Below are positions 1 to 8,102 of a stretch of DNA of 61,213 nucleotides, piece by piece. Source of the stretch: Microscilla marina ATCC 23134 (GTDB lineage: Bacteria > Bacteroidota > Bacteroidia > Cytophagales > Microscillaceae); contig NZ_AAWS01000054.1 in NCBI RefSeq assembly GCF_000169175.1, positions 1 through 61,213 of the forward strand, read 5' to 3'. The stretch's first letter is position 1; each line of letters begins with the position of its first letter. Below the pieces are notes generated by a model that searched no databases, had not been told where the DNA came from, and saw nothing but the letters and a program-made list of their open reading frames with translations. The translations under genes and the position numbers were made by a program.

Positions 1-1
1 A

Positions 2-280
2 ATCAAGAGCGATGCGCAGGCATTGGCAGAAAAAATCGGTGACTTGGTGTTGGAAATTCCAGCTAAAGCAAGTGAAACTGGAAAAATATTTGGTTCTGTA
101 ACTTCTACTCAATTGTCGGCAGCCTTGGCTAAAGCCAACCCTGAGTTCGAAGACATTGACCGTCGTAAAATCTCATTTGACAGCAAATCTGTTAAAACTT
201 TGGGAGAATACGAAGCTACATTAGATTTGCATAGAGAAGTAAAACACACTATCAAATTCAAAGTGGTAATCTCTGAATAA
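2..280 (+). CDS. rplI: 50S ribosomal protein L9, C-terminal part (5' end outside window)
   Basis: This is the C-terminal domain of L9, which binds 23S rRNA on the large ribosomal subunit. The frame is open from base 2, so the TTG at 23 is internal and not a start. Family signatures are GKIFGSVTS, then IDRRKI, then KTLGEYEATLDLH and a final beta-strand ending VVISE. The order and length after the GSVTS motif fit bacterial L9. The N-terminal domain and connecting helix lie upstream of the window. L9 commonly ends an rpsF-rpsR-rplI operon; a terminator follows at 307-330, which agrees with this being the last gene. Confidence 0.93.
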   Translation: MKSDAQALAEKIGDLVLEIPAKASETGKIFGSVTSTQLSAALAKANPEFEDIDRRKISFDSKSVKTLGEYEATLDLHREVKHTIKFKVVISE

Positions 281-306
281 GGAACCACCAATTACTTATT
301 TAACAC

Positions 307-330
307 AAAAGCATCCAACCGGGTGCTTTT
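307..330 (+). terminator. Intrinsic terminator of rplI
   Basis: A 6-bp stem (GCATCC with GGGTGC, one G-T pair) with a 4-nt loop is flanked by AAAA and TTTT. It lies 26 nt after the rplI stop and 30 nt before the next gene. Confidence 0.7.
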
Positions 331-359
331 GTTGCTTTAGCCTATCTCATACACTCACT

Positions 360-1349
360 ATGGATCACTTTCGTACCACTTTCAATATAGCCCCCAATCC
401 TTTAGACATTGACTTGCATACGCCAGTTTTTAGCATAGGCTCTTGTTTTGCCAATGCAATGGGACAACGCCTACAACAAAACAAGTTTACTGCTTGTGTC
501 AATCCATTTGGAGTTATATTCAATCCTTTGTCTATTTTTAAACTAATCAATGCAAGCCTATCTCGAGAAAAAGCAGCAGCGTTGATGAACGATGCGGCAA
601 TGGTAGAGCAACAAGGGGGATGGTACCACTATGATGTACACTCAGATTTTTACGCAAATAATGCGACAGCCCTCAGGCAAAAGTTACAGCATACTTTAGA
701 TACTACCCAACAGTTTTTACAAAACACCCAGGTAGTTATTTTGACCTTGGGTACAGCCTATGGTTATTTTCTCAAAGAGCATCGTTCCATTGTTGCCAAT
801 TGCCACAAGGTACCCCAACAATTTTTTGACAAACGTTTATTAACCGTTGAAGAGATTGCCCAAGGTTTTGAAGAAACTTACCAGGCTTTACAAAACATCA
901 ATGCCCACCTGCAAGTAATTGTAACGGTAAGCCCAGTGAGGCATATCAAAGATACCATTCCGTTAAATCAGGTCAGCAAAGCTACCCTCAGGTTGGCTTG
1001 CCATCAAATAAGTGAAAAATTTGCGCAAGTAGCATATTTCCCTGCTTATGAGTTATTGTTAGACGATTTGCGGGACTATCGCTTTTTCAAGGCAGATATG
1101 ATTCATCCCACACCAGTGGCAGAAGACTATATTTGGCAAAAGTTTACCCAGGTTTTTATGAATGAGCAAACCCTTGCTTTTCTGAAGCAATGGGGCAAGA
1201 TCAGACAAGCATTAAATCACCGATCTTTTCAACCTGGATCGGCAGCTCACCAAAAGTTTTTGCAAAAGTTACTTCAGCAATTAAACGGTTTGAAGGCAAA
1301 AGTAGATGTAACCGAGGAGTTGGCGCACGTAAAACAACAAATACTATAA
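360..1349 (+). CDS. GSCFA domain-containing protein
   Basis: The protein has 329 residues and belongs to the GSCFA family, SGNH-hydrolase-like proteins common in Bacteroidota with no firmly established substrate. The name-giving motif GSCFA is at residues 27-31, with the Ser or Cys expected in the nucleophile region. A second block near residues 245-249 (DMIHPTP) resembles the Asp-His pair of SGNH enzymes. No signal peptide is seen, so it is probably cytoplasmic. The ATG at 360 gives the usual family N-terminus. It is a single-gene unit between two terminators and converges on the lipoprotein gene downstream. Family assignment is firm; enzymatic activity is inferred from family. Confidence 0.9.
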   Translation: MDHFRTTFNIAPNPLDIDLHTPVFSIGSCFANAMGQRLQQNKFTACVNPFGVIFNPLSIFKLINASLSREKAAALMNDAAMVEQQGGWYHYDVHSDFYANNATALRQKLQHTLDTTQQFLQNTQVVILTLGTAYGYFLKEHRSIVANCHKVPQQFFDKRLLTVEEIAQGFEETYQALQNINAHLQVIVTVSPVRHIKDTIPLNQVSKATLRLACHQISEKFAQVAYFPAYELLLDDLRDYRFFKADMIHPTPVAEDYIWQKFTQVFMNEQTLAFLKQWGKIRQALNHRSFQPGSAAHQKFLQKLLQQLNGLKAKVDVTEELAHVKQQIL

Positions 1350-1376
1350 AAAAAGCCCAACAAAGGTTGAGCTTTT
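1347..1376 (-). terminator. Convergent terminator between GSCFA gene and lipoprotein gene
   Basis: A 7-bp stem (1355-1361 with 1366-1372) sits between an A-run and a T-run. It is fully paired only when read on the minus strand (one G-T pair; the plus-strand RNA has an A-C mismatch). It therefore serves the lipoprotein gene best and probably also the GSCFA gene. Confidence 0.6.
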
Positions 1377-1399
1377 CTATCTGTACAATGAGTTCAGGT

Positions 1400-1870
1400 T
1401 TATTCTTTGGCGAAGGTTGTTACAACTTCTATATTGGTAGTTGTTCCGTCGCTGGTGGTCGATGTTATCACTGTATACTGCATTGTGTTATCATCAATCA
1501 GCTTAAAGTTCTCAGTTACCTTTACGTTGTTAGCAACAGCAGAGAATTTTATTTCATCACCATCCAAACGCCACGAACCTTTAATATCAGTATCTGACGA
1601 ACTACACTTTATTTCTCCAAAAGTTTTCAAATAACTATTATCTGCATTAAAAACTATTTTGTTGTCAAAAAGGCAAGGTGCAGTTGAGGCAACAGCTACC
1701 TCTTTTGTCACCACCTTTACATTAGTAGTACGCCAGGTTCCTATAAATTTTTCCTGGGTTGTTTTGGCAGTAGTGCTACCAGGTGTCGGATCTTCTTTTT
1801 TGTTTTTGCAAGCACTCATTGAAAGGGTCATAACAGTTAAGCAGGCGATTAAATATTTGATTTTTCTCAT
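1400..1870 (-). CDS. Lipocalin-like lipoprotein
   Basis: This 156-residue exported lipoprotein has an N-terminal hydrophobic segment followed by the lipobox LSMSAC, giving a lipidated Cys21. A short linker with charged and Thr/Pro residues precedes a small beta-rich domain that starts FIGTWRTTNV and contains KGSWRLDGDEIKF. This is the pattern of the Bacteroidota lipocalin-like lipoproteins of about 130-160 residues. The ligand is unknown. It is probably anchored in a membrane. It is monocistronic; the palindromic element at 1907-2067 lies 37 bp before its start and may carry or disturb its promoter. Confidence 0.85.
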   Translation of the reverse strand: MRKIKYLIACLTVMTLSMSACKNKKEDPTPGSTTAKTTQEKFIGTWRTTNVKVVTKEVAVASTAPCLFDNKIVFNADNSYLKTFGEIKCSSSDTDIKGSWRLDGDEIKFSAVANNVKVTENFKLIDDNTMQYTVITSTTSDGTTTNIEVVTTFAKE

Positions 1871-1906
1871 GTGAAAAACAGTTTAATTAAATATGATAAT
1901 TACATT

Positions 1907-2067
1907 AGTGATCTGGAAAAAATAAGGTGTGCCAATTCAAGAAAATATATTGTTCTCAGACGATTCAAAAAAAACGGTGCATAGCCAAAGCTATGAAGCT
2001 TTTTTTTTGAGAAGAATGAGGGCAATAGATACACTTTAATGGCTCAAATTATTTATGAAAGATCACT
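1907..2067. repeat. Palindromic element, type A copy 1
   Basis: This 161-bp element is bounded by perfect 8-bp inverted repeats (AGTGATCT and AGATCACT), and the similarity continues inward along the whole length as an imperfect palindrome. A perfect CATAGC-CAAA-GCTATG hairpin lies at the exact centre (1980-1995). A second copy of the same length lies at 43918-44078 with about five base differences. It has no open frame of note. It looks like a MITE- or BIME-type repeat. Confidence 0.85.
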
Positions 2068-2097
2068 TTTTGTACTAAATTCACTGAGCCATACGCG

Positions 2098-2174
2098 TTG
2101 ATATACCGTCGGGCGAGGTGTTCTTATACGTAATGGTATAATGGTAATACAAACCTCATCTGTAGGTATATCAA
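2098..2174. other. Nested inverted repeat, possible structured RNA
   Basis: A 10-bp perfect inverted repeat (TTGATATACC at 2098-2107, GGTATATCAA at 2165-2174) encloses a second 5-bp pair (GAGGT at 2115-2119, ACCTC at 2153-2157). It sits in the gene-free stretch between element A1 and the terminator at 2267. No function is recognised. Confidence 0.4.
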
Positions 2175-2260
2175 AGAGGTCTGTCAGCTACAAAGAAGAG
2201 GGGGGAAAAACAATTTAAACTGATCAAGTAGAGAACATTGGTAGAGCAGAGAGTACCCCA

Positions 2261-2298
2261 AAAAAATAGCAGGTCTAATCTAAAAATCAGACCTGCTA
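2261..2298 (-). terminator. Terminator of the 2330-3079 gene
   Basis: A perfect 10-bp stem (TAGCAGGTCT at 2267-2276 with AGACCTGCTA at 2289-2298) is followed on the minus strand by six T residues. It lies about 30 nt after the stop of the minus-strand gene. Confidence 0.8.
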
Positions 2299-2329
2299 TT
2301 GTCAAGTTTTGAGGTATGTGGGCGATTCA

Positions 2330-3079
2330 CTAAAATACTTCTTGATGCAAATAGTCAAAAATAGTTTGGGCAATCTTTATGTTGTTGACCTCTACATTGT
2401 TTGCCTTAGCACGAGCCGTTTTTACTGCTTCCAACAACTCTTCTATTCTTTGAATAAGCATTTTCTTTTGAGTAACTGTTATTTTACCCGAAAAATAAGT
2501 GGTTTCATATTTACCTACCTGAAAATCAAGGTATAACAACTCGGTTTGGGCGGGATGTTTTTCGGTAGCTTCGTATTTCACAATTACTTTAGGGCGCTTT
2601 ACACTTCTAAACTTTACCTCTTCATCTGTTTTATACACTCCCTTCTGTGAGTCAAACTCCCACTTTTTGGTATGGTCTAAAGTAGGAATTGCCTGGTACA
2701 TTTCCTTGATTTTGGCAAGGTGGGCTTCCAGGGCCAACAACGAAGTAGCCGAAAAAGTACCAAAATTGGTTTCTCCTACTATCAATTCTGATTTAGCAAC
2801 ATTAGAAGCATTGGTTTCCTCTTTAGAGATGTGGGCGTCTATGCCCGATACGATAGCGTCAAGGGCTGAATCCAGTTTTTCTTTGACCGTATTCACTATC
2901 TCTTTGTTTTCATCAGGTATTTGTTCTGAGTCCTCTTCTAATGGGACATATCGCTTGACCATCCCATCAAAATGGGTTTCTTTTTTAGTAAAAGTGTTTT
3001 TTGCTTCGCCAATGGCTTGATTAGATTTATGTTTACGGTCTTGCTCAACCGCTAGTAATTCATGGAGTTTGTTTGCCAT
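2330..3079 (-). CDS. Hypothetical protein, helical, family not recognised
   Basis: The protein has 249 residues from the ATG at 3079 (MANKLHELLAVEQ). An upstream in-frame ATG at 3115 would add 12 residues that look non-coding, so the shorter start is preferred. It is rich in Lys and Glu, with no signal peptide or membrane segment. A beta-rich middle section (about 150-205, with VKFRSVKRPKVIVKYE) is followed by a C-terminal helix (about 210-245). The regular heptad-like C-terminus suggests coiled-coil packing. I have an uncertain recollection of a conserved uncharacterised family starting MANKLHELL but cannot name it safely. It is a single gene with its own terminator. Confidence 0.65.
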   Translation of the reverse strand: MANKLHELLAVEQDRKHKSNQAIGEAKNTFTKKETHFDGMVKRYVPLEEDSEQIPDENKEIVNTVKEKLDSALDAIVSGIDAHISKEETNASNVAKSELIVGETNFGTFSATSLLALEAHLAKIKEMYQAIPTLDHTKKWEFDSQKGVYKTDEEVKFRSVKRPKVIVKYEATEKHPAQTELLYLDFQVGKYETTYFSGKITVTQKKMLIQRIEELLEAVKTARAKANNVEVNNIKIAQTIFDYLHQEVF

Positions 3080-3365
3080 TTTTTTAGGGTAATTAGGTGA
3101 ATATATAAGCCACAATATACCAAGAAATCAAATAGATACAAGTAAGTTACACGTCAGATTTTAGATTTTCTGGTGTAGGTTTTTGGCAGTGTTTGTATGG
3201 GCTTGTCTTGTCTCAAAAATAGATATTTTCTTCAACATCCGTTTTTTAATTTTGATTATTTACTTTGTTGATTGATATTTACTAACTTTGAGTTGATATA
3301 CTTTAAAAATCACCTTCTATTACAATTTAACTAATCAATCAACAAACAGACCTAGACATATCATT

Positions 3366-4118
3366 ATGGAGTATCTATTTACCACAGAGGCAGCAATTAG
3401 CTTATTAAGCCTTACAGTATTAGAAATTATACTTGGGGTTGACAACGTGGTATTTATCTCAATTGTATCAGGTAAACTCCCCGCAGAGCAACAGCCCAGA
3501 GCCCGAAACATAGGTTTAATACTTGCCATCATACCTCGTGTGTTATTGTTGTTGGCAATCTCGTGGGTACTTACCTTGACCCAAGACCTGGTAGACCTTC
3601 ATTTATTTGGATATCGTTTCGAACTTAAAGGAAAAGGACTTATTTTATTAATAGGTGGAATATTTTTGATCTATAGCAGTACCAAAGAAATTCACCATAA
3701 GATGACAGGCAAAGATGAGGAAGGGGGGAAGGCAGGAACAGCGTCATTCAGAAAAGTTATTTTATCTATAGTGCTGTTAAATATTGTCTTTTCTTTCGAC
3801 TCTGTATTGACTGCGGTAGGACTTGCCAAACACGTAGAAATAATGATCATAGCAGTGATTATATCTTCCCTGATTATGATGGGGTTTGCGGGCAAAATCA
3901 GTGATTTTGTAAATGCCAACCCAACGGTAAAAGTGCTGGCGTTGTCGTTCTTATTAATGATTGGTATGTTATTGATGGCAGAGGCTATCGAGATCAACGG
4001 ACACGAAGTAGAAGTGCCCAAAGGGTATGTGTACTTTGCTATGGCATTCTCTCTGTTTGTAGAGCTGCTAAACCTTAGAATCTCAAAAACAAACGAAAAC
4101 TTAAGGCAAGAAGAGTAA
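3366..4118 (+). CDS. TerC family integral membrane protein
   Basis: The protein has 250 residues and about seven predicted membrane helices. TerC-family proteins are inner-membrane proteins linked to metal (notably manganese) efflux and tellurite resistance. The two acidic membrane motifs typical of the family are present: LEIILGVDNVVFI near residues 19-31 and NIVFSFDSVLTAVG near 138-151. The cytoplasmic loop after helix 3 holds a charged stretch with HHKMTGKDEEGG. The length is that of the short TerC form without a CBS/CorC tail. The start at 3366 is supported by the immediate hydrophobic helix. A TerB-like gene follows on the same strand after element B. Confidence 0.92.
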   Translation: MEYLFTTEAAISLLSLTVLEIILGVDNVVFISIVSGKLPAEQQPRARNIGLILAIIPRVLLLLAISWVLTLTQDLVDLHLFGYRFELKGKGLILLIGGIFLIYSSTKEIHHKMTGKDEEGGKAGTASFRKVILSIVLLNIVFSFDSVLTAVGLAKHVEIMIIAVIISSLIMMGFAGKISDFVNANPTVKVLALSFLLMIGMLLMAEAIEINGHEVEVPKGYVYFAMAFSLFVELLNLRISKTNENLRQEE

Positions 4119-4631
4119 TTATCTAAATCAAAGAAGCGAGGATGTTTGAAGGTAACCCCATGGATGGGCAAACACGTCACTCACCTAAAAGCTTTTTGCC
4201 AGAAAGTGAGAGAATGCAAACCCTGCTTATACTTGTTTTCAGAAGACTTAAGGTGAAGTATAAGGAATACAACACCTGCTTTTTAGTCATGGGTATAGTT
4301 ACCCAAAACAGTGATAAAAATAAAGTATACCAATAAAGATACGCTGTTCAATATAGTTATTTTTAAGCTAAGTACACTGTAAATTAAGTAAGTTGTCATT
4401 TAGTTCGAGTTTATTTTGTTTGCTGGCGATCTTTACAAATAGAGCATAGCCAAAGCTACGCGATTTTTGTAAAGAGAAGTCAGAGGGCAAAAGAAGCCGA
4501 AAAAAGCATAAGATATTTATTTTACAGTGTACTTAGTAACGGTTGAAAAATAAAATATCTTTTTGCAGCACATCAATGAAAATAGAAAGGGAATTAGCAA
4601 TGCATTGATGGTTTTATTTTTTAGATTTCTT
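4119..4631. other. Gene-free interval between terC-like and terB-like genes
   Basis: A 513-bp gap. Its main content is the palindromic element B (4368-4536). A short open frame at 4142-4336 has no family-like features and is not called. Confidence 0.6.
4368..4536. repeat. Palindromic element, type B
   Basis: This 169-bp element has 20-bp terminal inverted repeats (4368-4387 and 4517-4536) matching at 18 of 20 positions, starting CTAAGTACACTGTAAA. A central near-hairpin GCATAGC-CAAA-GCTACGC lies at 4444-4461, the exact midpoint. The right half carries GAGAAGTCAGAGGGCAAAAG, similar to GAGAAGAATGAGGGCAATAG in element A. It has the same architecture as A but different ends. Confidence 0.75.
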
Positions 4632-5093
4632 ATGAAGTTCAACTCAATTCGTGAATTATACCAGCTTTATTTTAGCGAACGTCCTGCCACCCTGGATGTC
4701 CATCAATTTACCTTATTGGTAGAGTTTTTTCCCACCGTGCTTGTTGTTTTAAGCGATGGAGTGCTGGACGATAAAGAAAAAACTTATATCAAACGGTTGG
4801 CTGCCAGTGTAGGTAATATTTTTATGGAGGATGGGTATGCCCCTCAAAAGGCAAAGGAACTTGCGGTTATTTTTGGGGCAGAGTTTGAATACCTCATTCA
4901 CCATCAGGACGAATGGAAAGACCAGTTTTTAAGTACCTTAAATGCACACTTAGAACGATTTCCTGAGCAGAAAGACAACATACTGGATACCATTTATCTT
5001 TTTGCTGAAGCATCTCAGGATCTTCAGTCTCCAGAAAAAGATATGATACTATTTTTGAAAGATGCCCTCAATCTGGAAGAAAATATATATTAA
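4632..5093 (+). CDS. TerB-like helical protein (tentative)
   Basis: The protein has 153 residues from the ATG at 4632 (MKFNSIREL); the frame extends upstream to 4563 but that part looks untranslated. It is all-helical and acidic, with no signal peptide. The segment VVLSDGVLDDKEKTYIKRLA (about residues 41-60) resembles the acidic metal-binding turn of TerB/DjlA-like proteins (SDG-x-x-D-x-x-E). TerB-like proteins are cytoplasmic partners in some Ter systems. The TerC gene just upstream makes this reading more attractive, but the two are separated by 513 bp and a palindromic element. Other helical families remain possible. Confidence 0.55.
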   Translation: MKFNSIRELYQLYFSERPATLDVHQFTLLVEFFPTVLVVLSDGVLDDKEKTYIKRLAASVGNIFMEDGYAPQKAKELAVIFGAEFEYLIHHQDEWKDQFLSTLNAHLERFPEQKDNILDTIYLFAEASQDLQSPEKDMILFLKDALNLEENIY

Positions 5094-5104
5094 AAACACA
5101 GAAA

Positions 5105-5131
5105 GTTAGCCATTGTTTGTCAATGGCTAAC
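5105..5131. terminator. Bidirectional hairpin between convergent genes
   Basis: A perfect 11-bp stem (GTTAGCCATTG with CAATGGCTAAC) with a 5-nt loop overlaps the last codons of the minus-strand phosphoribosyltransferase gene. T-runs are short, so termination efficiency is uncertain. Confidence 0.55.
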
Positions 5132-5636
5132 TTAAATATACTCCAAAAGTAGCCTCATCATTTAATTCTGCCGTAATATGTTCCTTAAGGGTTGTAGATA
5201 GCTCGTATCCCACATAATCTGCCGCTACTGGAAACTTCTTATGACTGCGGTCTACCAACACGGCTATTTGCAGTTTTTCTACCCTTACATTAAAAAAAGG
5301 TTTAAGACTATAGGCAAGCGTACGTCCAGTGTTCAATACATCGTCTATCAATACCACCGTTTTGTTGGTAAGGTCTTCGGGTGGGCAATCCAGCGAAACA
5401 TCTCCTTGAGTAGGGGTGGTTTTATTGAGACTTACCTTTACCATAGTGGGTGGGCGATTAGTGATTTGGGTAAAAGCTTTTTCCAGCATTTCGGCAAACA
5501 AATAACCACTTTGCCAAATTCCAGCAAAAACAATGTTCTCCTCTTGAAAATTATTTTCGTAAATTTGGTAAGCTATACGAGTAGTTTTTTGTAAAACCTG
5601 TTCTTTGCTTAATATAAGGTTTTGTTGCTCTAACAT
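5127..5636 (-). CDS. PyrR-like phosphoribosyltransferase family protein
   Basis: The protein has 169 residues from the ATG at 5636 (MLEQQNLIL); an in-frame ATG at 5708 would add an unlikely hydrophobic tail that runs into the divergent promoter region. The PRPP-binding loop VVLIDDVLNTGRT lies at residues 94-106. The downstream VLVDRSHKKFPVAADYVG (about 127-143) is close to the PyrR signature VDRGHRELPIRADYVG. PyrR proteins are pyrimidine-operon attenuators with weak uracil phosphoribosyltransferase activity. No pyr genes are nearby, so a regulatory role is unproven; it may be a general type I PRTase. It is divergent from comF, 75 bp away. Confidence 0.8.
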   Translation of the reverse strand: MLEQQNLILSKEQVLQKTTRIAYQIYENNFQEENIVFAGIWQSGYLFAEMLEKAFTQITNRPPTMVKVSLNKTTPTQGDVSLDCPPEDLTNKTVVLIDDVLNTGRTLAYSLKPFFNVRVEKLQIAVLVDRSHKKFPVAADYVGYELSTTLKEHITAELNDEATFGVYLS

Positions 5637-5711
5637 ACACTCTTTTTTGAGTAATGACAAAATTGTTATACTGTCCAAAATTAAAGAAAACCATCTATTT
5701 GAAATCAACTT

Positions 5712-6437
5712 ATGCTAAAAAAGTTAGAAAATACCTGGCTCGCCGATTTCTTTTCTTTGATATTCCCCAATTATTGTCTGGGTTGCGAAGCACCACTCAC
5801 TAAAGGAGAGAAACAGTTGTGTACACGTTGTCTTTACGATTTGCCCCAAACCAACTATCATTTGCACAAAGACAATGTGTTGTCACAAAGGTTTTGGGGG
5901 AGGGTACCCATAGAGTATGCCTTCGCTTATTTAAAGTTTTCGAAAGGAGGGAAGGTGCAAAAAATCTTACACGAACTAAAGTACGACCATAACCAAACGA
6001 TAGGCGAGATGGTAGGCAATTGGTATGGTCAGTTATTGATAGATGCAGCCTTGGCAAAACTGGATGGCAAGCAAGAACAAATATTTGATCTGATATTGCC
6101 TGTACCCTTGCACAAAGCCAAACTTAGAAGTCGAGGATACAATCAAAGCGATTGTTTTGCCAGGGGGTTGTCAGCTATTACCGATATACCCTGGTATGCA
6201 AATGTGCTTAGACGAAACAAAGCTACTAAAACCCAAACCAAAAAAGGGCGTATAGACCGCTGGAAAAACGTAGATAATATCTTTGAAGTGCTCAGGCCTG
6301 AGCTGGTAAAAGGCCAGCATGTTCTATTGGTAGATGACGTAGTGACCACAGGAGCTACGCTGGAAGCTTGCGCCAATAGTTTGCTCAAGGTAGGCACTGC
6401 CAAAGTAAGCGTTGCTACTATAGCTGTAGCCCTTTAA
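5712..6437 (+). CDS. ComF family protein
   Basis: The protein has 241 residues. ComF proteins combine an N-terminal zinc ribbon with a phosphoribosyltransferase-like domain and are tied to DNA uptake (a role in natural transformation is known for some members). Four zinc-ligand cysteines are present as CLGC (22, 25) and CTRC (37, 40). The PRPP loop VLLVDDVVTTGAT lies near residues 204-216, and RSRGYNQSD, the usual family motif before it, near 140. It is cytoplasmic. Its TAA stop overlaps the TAA of the convergent gene within TTTAAA. A divergent promoter region is shared with the PyrR-like gene, another phosphoribosyltransferase-fold protein. Confidence 0.9.
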   Translation: MLKKLENTWLADFFSLIFPNYCLGCEAPLTKGEKQLCTRCLYDLPQTNYHLHKDNVLSQRFWGRVPIEYAFAYLKFSKGGKVQKILHELKYDHNQTIGEMVGNWYGQLLIDAALAKLDGKQEQIFDLILPVPLHKAKLRSRGYNQSDCFARGLSAITDIPWYANVLRRNKATKTQTKKGRIDRWKNVDNIFEVLRPELVKGQHVLLVDDVVTTGATLEACANSLLKVGTAKVSVATIAVAL

Positions 6438-7933
6438 AAAAAACTTTTCTTTTGCAGGTTTTCTGCAATCCATTGCTCAAAATTCAAATAATCAAGACAC
6501 TGATTTCGCTCTTTGGGTGAGCTGCCAACAAACAACTCCTCCTGAAGTTTGCCAAAAAGGTGTTGAAACTTATCTGGGGGTTGAGTACATATTTTCGAAA
6601 AAAAACTGAGCAACTTCTTTTCAAAAGTGGCTAACACCTTTTTTTCTTTCTTCAAAAATCTGCGGCAAGCTTCTACCGCATACTTAAGCACTATAATATT
6701 GCCTAGCTCAAAGTGTATAATAAGGTGAAGAAATCGAGTAAAACTTTGCAAGTCCTGACGCGAAGAATCAAACTTTGTAGCAAATATCATATTGAGCCAC
6801 TGCAAAGCCTCAGGGTATTGCTTTTGCCTAAAATAAAGGTAAGCAAACTGGTAGTAGAAACATAACAAGTAATCGTCAGGAACAAGCGTAACCTGTGTTT
6901 GCAAAAAATCAGCTATTTCAGGAATCAAGGCTACCCCTGTTTCATAGGCATCAGTATCACGATAAAGTTCCAGCTCTAGGTTGTAGGTATGCAACTGTAC
7001 CTTTAGATTGGCAGCAGTCACTGTTTTTACCTTATATTTGCTAGCAGCTGCCCTTATTTTTTGTAATAGCATCGGTATTGAGTCATATTGTTTCATGTCA
7101 AGCAACAACCCCACTTTATTGTTCAAGGCAGTAAGGTAAGCTCCCAAGTCTTCGGTGATATGTTTAGGGTTTTCTTCCAGTACTCTTATCAGGTCATCCA
7201 CCACTTTTATTGCCTGTGTATAATCTTGCTTTGCCATTACATAATATGCCATCAATATATGATGATACAGTTTTTGTGCTTGTATGGTGTCAGCCTTGCT
7301 GGTATCTTGAAACCACTCATCAGTAAGCAGACTGTCAGGTTGATTTTTGTAAGGGGCAATGCGTTCGAACAAATTGATTGTCCAATCCCAATAATGGTGA
7401 AGATGGCTAAGTTTGGTCAGACACACCGTATTTTCTGAGTGTATGGCATTCAGCATTTTGCTTGAGTTTAAGCCAGCAGAGGTAGCAAGGCACAGCCGCC
7501 GTTTCCAACGGTTGACATCAAGTAGTAAATGCAAACACTCGTATTCCTGAGCCATGTGGCATGCCTTATTGATTACATCTTGGCATTGGGTGTACAGCTC
7601 TTTATGAAACAAAATTTCTATGTCTTTGAGCAAATCTCTCAACTCACTTTCTTTGGATAGTTTTGCGTGAAAGTTTCTGAGGCTCTTAAGAATTAATTGC
7701 GAAAGGTAGTTTTTAGTCACATGTAACTGCTTCGTAAAAGCCTGCTTCACAAAATATTGCTTGATAGCTGCTTCATCATAACTTTCCTGTTTGTCTATTG
7801 CCTCAAACAGCAAAAGGTAATTGTTGTGCTTTTGCTTGTCTCCTTTAGTGCTTGACGCAAATAGTTTAAAGTAGCGTTTTTCTGCCTTGGTGAGCGATTT
7901 TATTAGTAAAAACAGATTTTCTTTTTTAGACAT
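6434..7933 (-). CDS. Hypothetical helical protein, 499 aa, Cytophagales type
   Basis: The protein has 499 residues and is all-helical, with no signal peptide or membrane helix. The N-terminus (MSKKENLFLLIKSLTKAEK, then RYFKLFASS) is strongly basic. The body consists of repeated paired helices resembling TPR/alpha-solenoid repeats: residues about 220-430 contain aromatic-rich pairs such as HILMAYYVMAKQDYTQAI and LLCFYYQFAYLYFRQKQY. I recognise this as a type of large uncharacterised protein seen in Cytophagales and cannot assign a function. A scaffold or protein-binding role is inferred from the solenoid look only. Its stop codon overlaps that of comF tail to tail, leaving no room for a separate terminator. 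Confidence 0.75.
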   Translation of the reverse strand: MSKKENLFLLIKSLTKAEKRYFKLFASSTKGDKQKHNNYLLLFEAIDKQESYDEAAIKQYFVKQAFTKQLHVTKNYLSQLILKSLRNFHAKLSKESELRDLLKDIEILFHKELYTQCQDVINKACHMAQEYECLHLLLDVNRWKRRLCLATSAGLNSSKMLNAIHSENTVCLTKLSHLHHYWDWTINLFERIAPYKNQPDSLLTDEWFQDTSKADTIQAQKLYHHILMAYYVMAKQDYTQAIKVVDDLIRVLEENPKHITEDLGAYLTALNNKVGLLLDMKQYDSIPMLLQKIRAAASKYKVKTVTAANLKVQLHTYNLELELYRDTDAYETGVALIPEIADFLQTQVTLVPDDYLLCFYYQFAYLYFRQKQYPEALQWLNMIFATKFDSSRQDLQSFTRFLHLIIHFELGNIIVLKYAVEACRRFLKKEKKVLATFEKKLLSFFSKICTQPPDKFQHLFGKLQEELFVGSSPKERNQCLDYLNFEQWIAENLQKKSFF

Positions 7934-8102
7934 AGACTTCTACGTTTTGAGCAAAAAATATGGCTATTTATGCCAATAAAAACAAGTTTTGCTGGCTTAG
8001 AAGTTTACGTTTTTTAAATATTTGCTATTATTTTTAGCGATTGCTCATTTATATTTACATCAACTAATTAAACAATCTCTATTATTTTTAATAAAACTAA
8101 TT

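Noticed and set aside
4142-4336. 64-codon frame after terC-like gene
   Set aside because: No domain or start signal, composition like intergenic DNA, and followed by element B.
5127-6437. PyrR-like and ComF as an operon
   Set aside because: They are divergent, not co-directional.
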